Shown here: positions 61,920 to 64,000 of the stretch, piece by piece
Numbering within the stretch: the first letter of the stretch is position 1
Layout of the letters: every line of letters starts with the position of its first letter
NCBI GenBank assembly: GCA_958295775.1
Contig: CATQHC010000005.1
Span: forward strand, 1-64,000
Direction of reading: 5' to 3'
From: Chloroflexota bacterium
Lineage (GTDB): Bacteria > Chloroflexota > UBA11872 > VXOZ01
Length of the DNA: 64,000 nucleotides
Translations under genes and position numbers: made by a program
The notes under the pieces: model-generated
The model's database searches: none
The model's input: the letters and a program-made list of their open reading frames with translations, nothing else
What the model was told of the DNA's origin: nothing

Positions 61920-63353
61920 ATGGTCTCATCTACACAGATTCATCCCCCCACCCCCCGTGACCGCAGTCTCGCTGCGGTAGCCGGCGGGTTTCCCATCTCC
62001 GGCCGGGCCATAGCCTTCGGCCTCGCTGCCCTCGCTCTCTGGTTCCTCTTGACTCTGAGTCTGCTGCCCGGCACGGCCCGCGCCTCTGAGGGCGACACCG
62101 TGCAAAAACAAGAAGCTGAACGCGACGCCGCGCCACAAATAGATCACTCTCTCTTAGACGCCGTGAGCGTGATCCATGGCGATTTCGGCGGTTTATTGAG
62201 AGGCGCCATCTTTGTGAGTTCTCGCCAACCGTTTGGTCCGTTTGGTTGGGTGGAAGTTGGTGTCAATAGTCAACTTAGGGGTACGGCACCCAGTTTGTTC
62301 ATAGAATTGGACAGTAAGGAGCTAGAACCGGACAAATGGGCGACAGGCTTTGCGTACACGATACGGTTGTCCAAAATGCCGGTGGTGGACCCGGGGGTGA
62401 TTGTGCGCGCGCAGGTCATTTCCGACAACTATGATAAGGTGCTTCCTGTCTATGACTATGAATTCGATCGGACCGCAGAAAATTGGGACAAGCGTCAAGA
62501 CATCGATCTTGCCATAATTTCCCCGCCGATCGGCGAATCCGCCGTATATCTCTTGACCCATGTGGTGGAGACGCAGCCGGCCAACTACGATGGGGGGACC
62601 ATCCCTATCACACGTATTGGGAACCCACAGCAGATCAAGATTTCCGTCAAAAACACCAAGCTATTGTTCGACGCGCCTGACGCAACGGCGACGTACACGA
62701 TGGACCTCGATGAGTTTGCTCCTAATGTAGATTTGCCGCGCGTGGTGTACGAAGACTCCGGCAGAGAGATCCGCTATTCGCTCTCTGGAGACCTGCCTTC
62801 GGGGTTTTTATTTGTGTCGACAAGAGACGACCAAGACGTTGGTGGCCCTGTGGATGCAGTACTTGGATCGGCGAGTTTCCCGCTTACGCTCATCGCTGAA
62901 GACGAAACCGGCGATCGGGCTACCAAGCCAATTGAACTCAGGTTCGTCAACCCGTGGCAATTCTTGAGAACAAATGCGCGCACAAGCGGAGCAGCGGAAA
63001 CTACAGCCCTAAAAACAAGTACCATTGAGCCGGCGTTTACGATGACTACTGGCCAGTACGGTGAAATCGTACTGCCGCCGGTATACAATCTATTCACTGG
63101 CAAACGCGTGTCTCCCTTGCTATTCGAAGCCACGGTATACGATAGCCGGGTGGCCTCTCGTATTACTACTAATTATCAGGCTCGCGTTCATACTACTTCC
63201 TCGCCTCTGCCGGGTCTCACCTTAGCGGGGACAGGAGACCTCATCATCACGGGCACGCCTACCGGGCGGACGGGCGGAGACTTCGTCGCGGCCTACATTG
63301 GAGAAGAGAATGTAGCCGTGTATCGGTTCAGGATAAACGTAGCTGCCCAATAG
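61920..63353 (+). CDS. Putative exported beta-sandwich protein, unknown function
   Basis: A 477-aa protein from ATG 61920. A hydrophobic segment (FGLAALALWFLLTLSLLPGT, then ARA) about 30 residues in is a signal peptide with a long n-region or a membrane anchor. The rest is beta-rich: FVNPWQFLRTNARTSG, TMDLDEFAPNVDLPRVVYED, IRYSLSGDLPSGFLFVST, with repeats reminiscent of Ig/cadherin-like folds. It ends TPTGRTGGDFVAAYIGEENV, AVYRFRINVAAQ. Probably surface-exposed. No family recognised. A 15-bp hairpin follows at 63476. Confidence 0.65.
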   Translation: MVSSTQIHPPTPRDRSLAAVAGGFPISGRAIAFGLAALALWFLLTLSLLPGTARASEGDTVQKQEAERDAAPQIDHSLLDAVSVIHGDFGGLLRGAIFVSSRQPFGPFGWVEVGVNSQLRGTAPSLFIELDSKELEPDKWATGFAYTIRLSKMPVVDPGVIVRAQVISDNYDKVLPVYDYEFDRTAENWDKRQDIDLAIISPPIGESAVYLLTHVVETQPANYDGGTIPITRIGNPQQIKISVKNTKLLFDAPDATATYTMDLDEFAPNVDLPRVVYEDSGREIRYSLSGDLPSGFLFVSTRDDQDVGGPVDAVLGSASFPLTLIAEDETGDRATKPIELRFVNPWQFLRTNARTSGAAETTALKTSTIEPAFTMTTGQYGEIVLPPVYNLFTGKRVSPLLFEATVYDSRVASRITTNYQARVHTTSSPLPGLTLAGTGDLIITGTPTGRTGGDFVAAYIGEENVAVYRFRINVAAQ

Positions 63354-63475
63354 GACTGAGCGGGCGAGACGGCGCAAAGCCGGGGCGTCCTCGCCACTCT
63401 CTTCTAAGCAGGCTGAAGCGCGGGTGTGGCTGATTGTTCGTGGTTGCGTCCTGCCGCGACCCTGCGCCGGGCAAA

Positions 63476-63506
63476 CAACCGCCGGTCCGTAACGGACCGG
63501 CGGTTG
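63476..63506. terminator. 31-bp perfect palindrome
   Basis: CAACCGCCGGTCCGT and its exact complement around one central base. It lies between the secreted protein and the next gene. GC-rich without a T-run, so it could be a terminator or a protein-binding site. Confidence 0.5.
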
Positions 63507-63558
63507 CCGCGCGTTCCGGGGTGACGCGGCGGGCGCGGTCCATTCCCTAGGAGGCCCA

Positions 63559-64000
63559 GTGCAACTCAGGCACTTCTTCGTTCGCAACAGCGACGCCCCG
63601 GAACTCATCGAGCTCTTCCTGGTTGCCGGTGTCGCGTCGGTGCTGGCTATTCGCGGCTTTCTTGCCGCCACCGGCTACCCGCAGTTGGGCGGCGACGGCC
63701 TGCACATTGCCCACATGCTCTGGGGCGGGCTCTTCATGTCCGCGGCGCTGCTCCTGCTCTTTGCCGCGTTGGGCCGGGTGGCGCAGCGGCTCGCCGCCAT
63801 CCTCGGCGGCATTGGGTTCGGCACGTTCATCGACGAACTCGGCAAGTTCATCACCAGCGACAACAACTACTTCTACGAACCCACCATCGGCCTGATCTAC
63901 ATCATCTTCATCGCGATCTTTTTGGTGCTCGAGGCCTTTCGGCGACAGGAGCCGGGCCCGTCGGCGGCGCTTGCAAACGCGTTCAACCAATTGGAATTGG
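63559..64000 (+). CDS. Integral membrane protein (3' end beyond the window)
   Basis: GTG start with AGGAGG four bases upstream. The first 147 residues contain about four membrane segments: ELIELFLVAGVASVLAIRGF, HIAHMLWGGLFMSAALLLLF, LAAILGGIGFGTFIDELGKF and TIGLIYIIFIAIFLVLEAF. The conserved-looking ITSDNNYFYEPTIGLIY loop suggests a family of bacterial membrane proteins of unknown function. It continues past the window. Confidence 0.75.
   Translation, partial: MQLRHFFVRNSDAPELIELFLVAGVASVLAIRGFLAATGYPQLGGDGLHIAHMLWGGLFMSAALLLLFAALGRVAQRLAAILGGIGFGTFIDELGKFITSDNNYFYEPTIGLIYIIFIAIFLVLEAFRRQEPGPSAALANAFNQLEL

Overview
This 64 kb window looks like chromosome from a free-living or host-associated bacterium, most plausibly a member of the Chloroflexota (inference, moderate confidence). 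It is moderately GC-rich and carries a peptidoglycan toolkit: MurE, a class A penicillin-binding protein, FtsEX and an M23 hydrolase. It also has several Gfo/Idh/MocA oxidoreductases, phytanoyl-CoA-type dioxygenases, an enolase-superfamily sugar-acid dehydratase and an M55 aminopeptidase. Intergenic DNA is densely seeded with short palindromic repeats. No phage or CRISPR locus was seen.

Layout. 0-4 kb: frameshifted 5' end of an ABC ATPase, tmk, a phosphohexomutase and a GDP-deoxymannose reductase-like SDR. 4-9 kb: a higBA module whose antitoxin is fused to an ImmA/IrrE-type peptidase, with a 37-bp palindromic operator; an ABC exporter with an unusual start; and a HEPN/MNT pair. 9-15 kb: mfd, pth, rsmA and a PIG-L deacetylase. 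15-25 kb: a HicB-like gene, tRNA-Gln, an SDR, a sugar-acid dehydratase, two tandem PhyH paralogues, a lipoprotein, a nitroreductase and a stand-alone AICAR transformylase. 25-32 kb: one minus-strand cell-wall/division operon, ftsE1-ftsX-ftsE2-envC-like-PBP1A. 32-36 kb: an MFS exporter, a DUF4242 protein and a damaged secreted metalloprotease-like gene. 36-40 kb: tRNA-Thr-tuf-rpmG-secE-nusG-rplK-rplA. 40-50 kb: an orphan solute-binding protein, a DUF1643 protein, murE, a secreted protein, a tiny autonomous transcription unit at 46.1 kb, an M55 peptidase, a DegT aminotransferase and a half-size EamA transporter. 50-58 kb: sugar metabolism (two MocA oxidoreductases, a xylose-isomerase-like protein, a GH32 glycosidase, a third PhyH) with a RelE/HigA pair, a recombinase remnant and an orphan Phd antitoxin. 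58-64 kb: polA, a secreted protein and a truncated membrane protein.

The signals that ordinary gene calls do not explain are these. (1) A micro-transcript at 46.09-46.26 kb has its own promoter, a Shine-Dalgarno (SD) stretch matching the whole 16S tail, a 15-codon ORF whose stop codon sits in a hairpin loop, and a terminator. (2) The FtsEX locus has two different FtsE ATPases. (3) At least eight families of dispersed palindromes occur, including one inserted inside another and one that appears to be translated inside an ABC transporter linker. (4) Four palindromes lie at exact 21-bp spacing between tRNA-Thr and tuf. (5) Two toxin-antitoxin promoters have operators overlapping the -10 box. All functional statements come from reading the sequence and from family knowledge; no database search was run.
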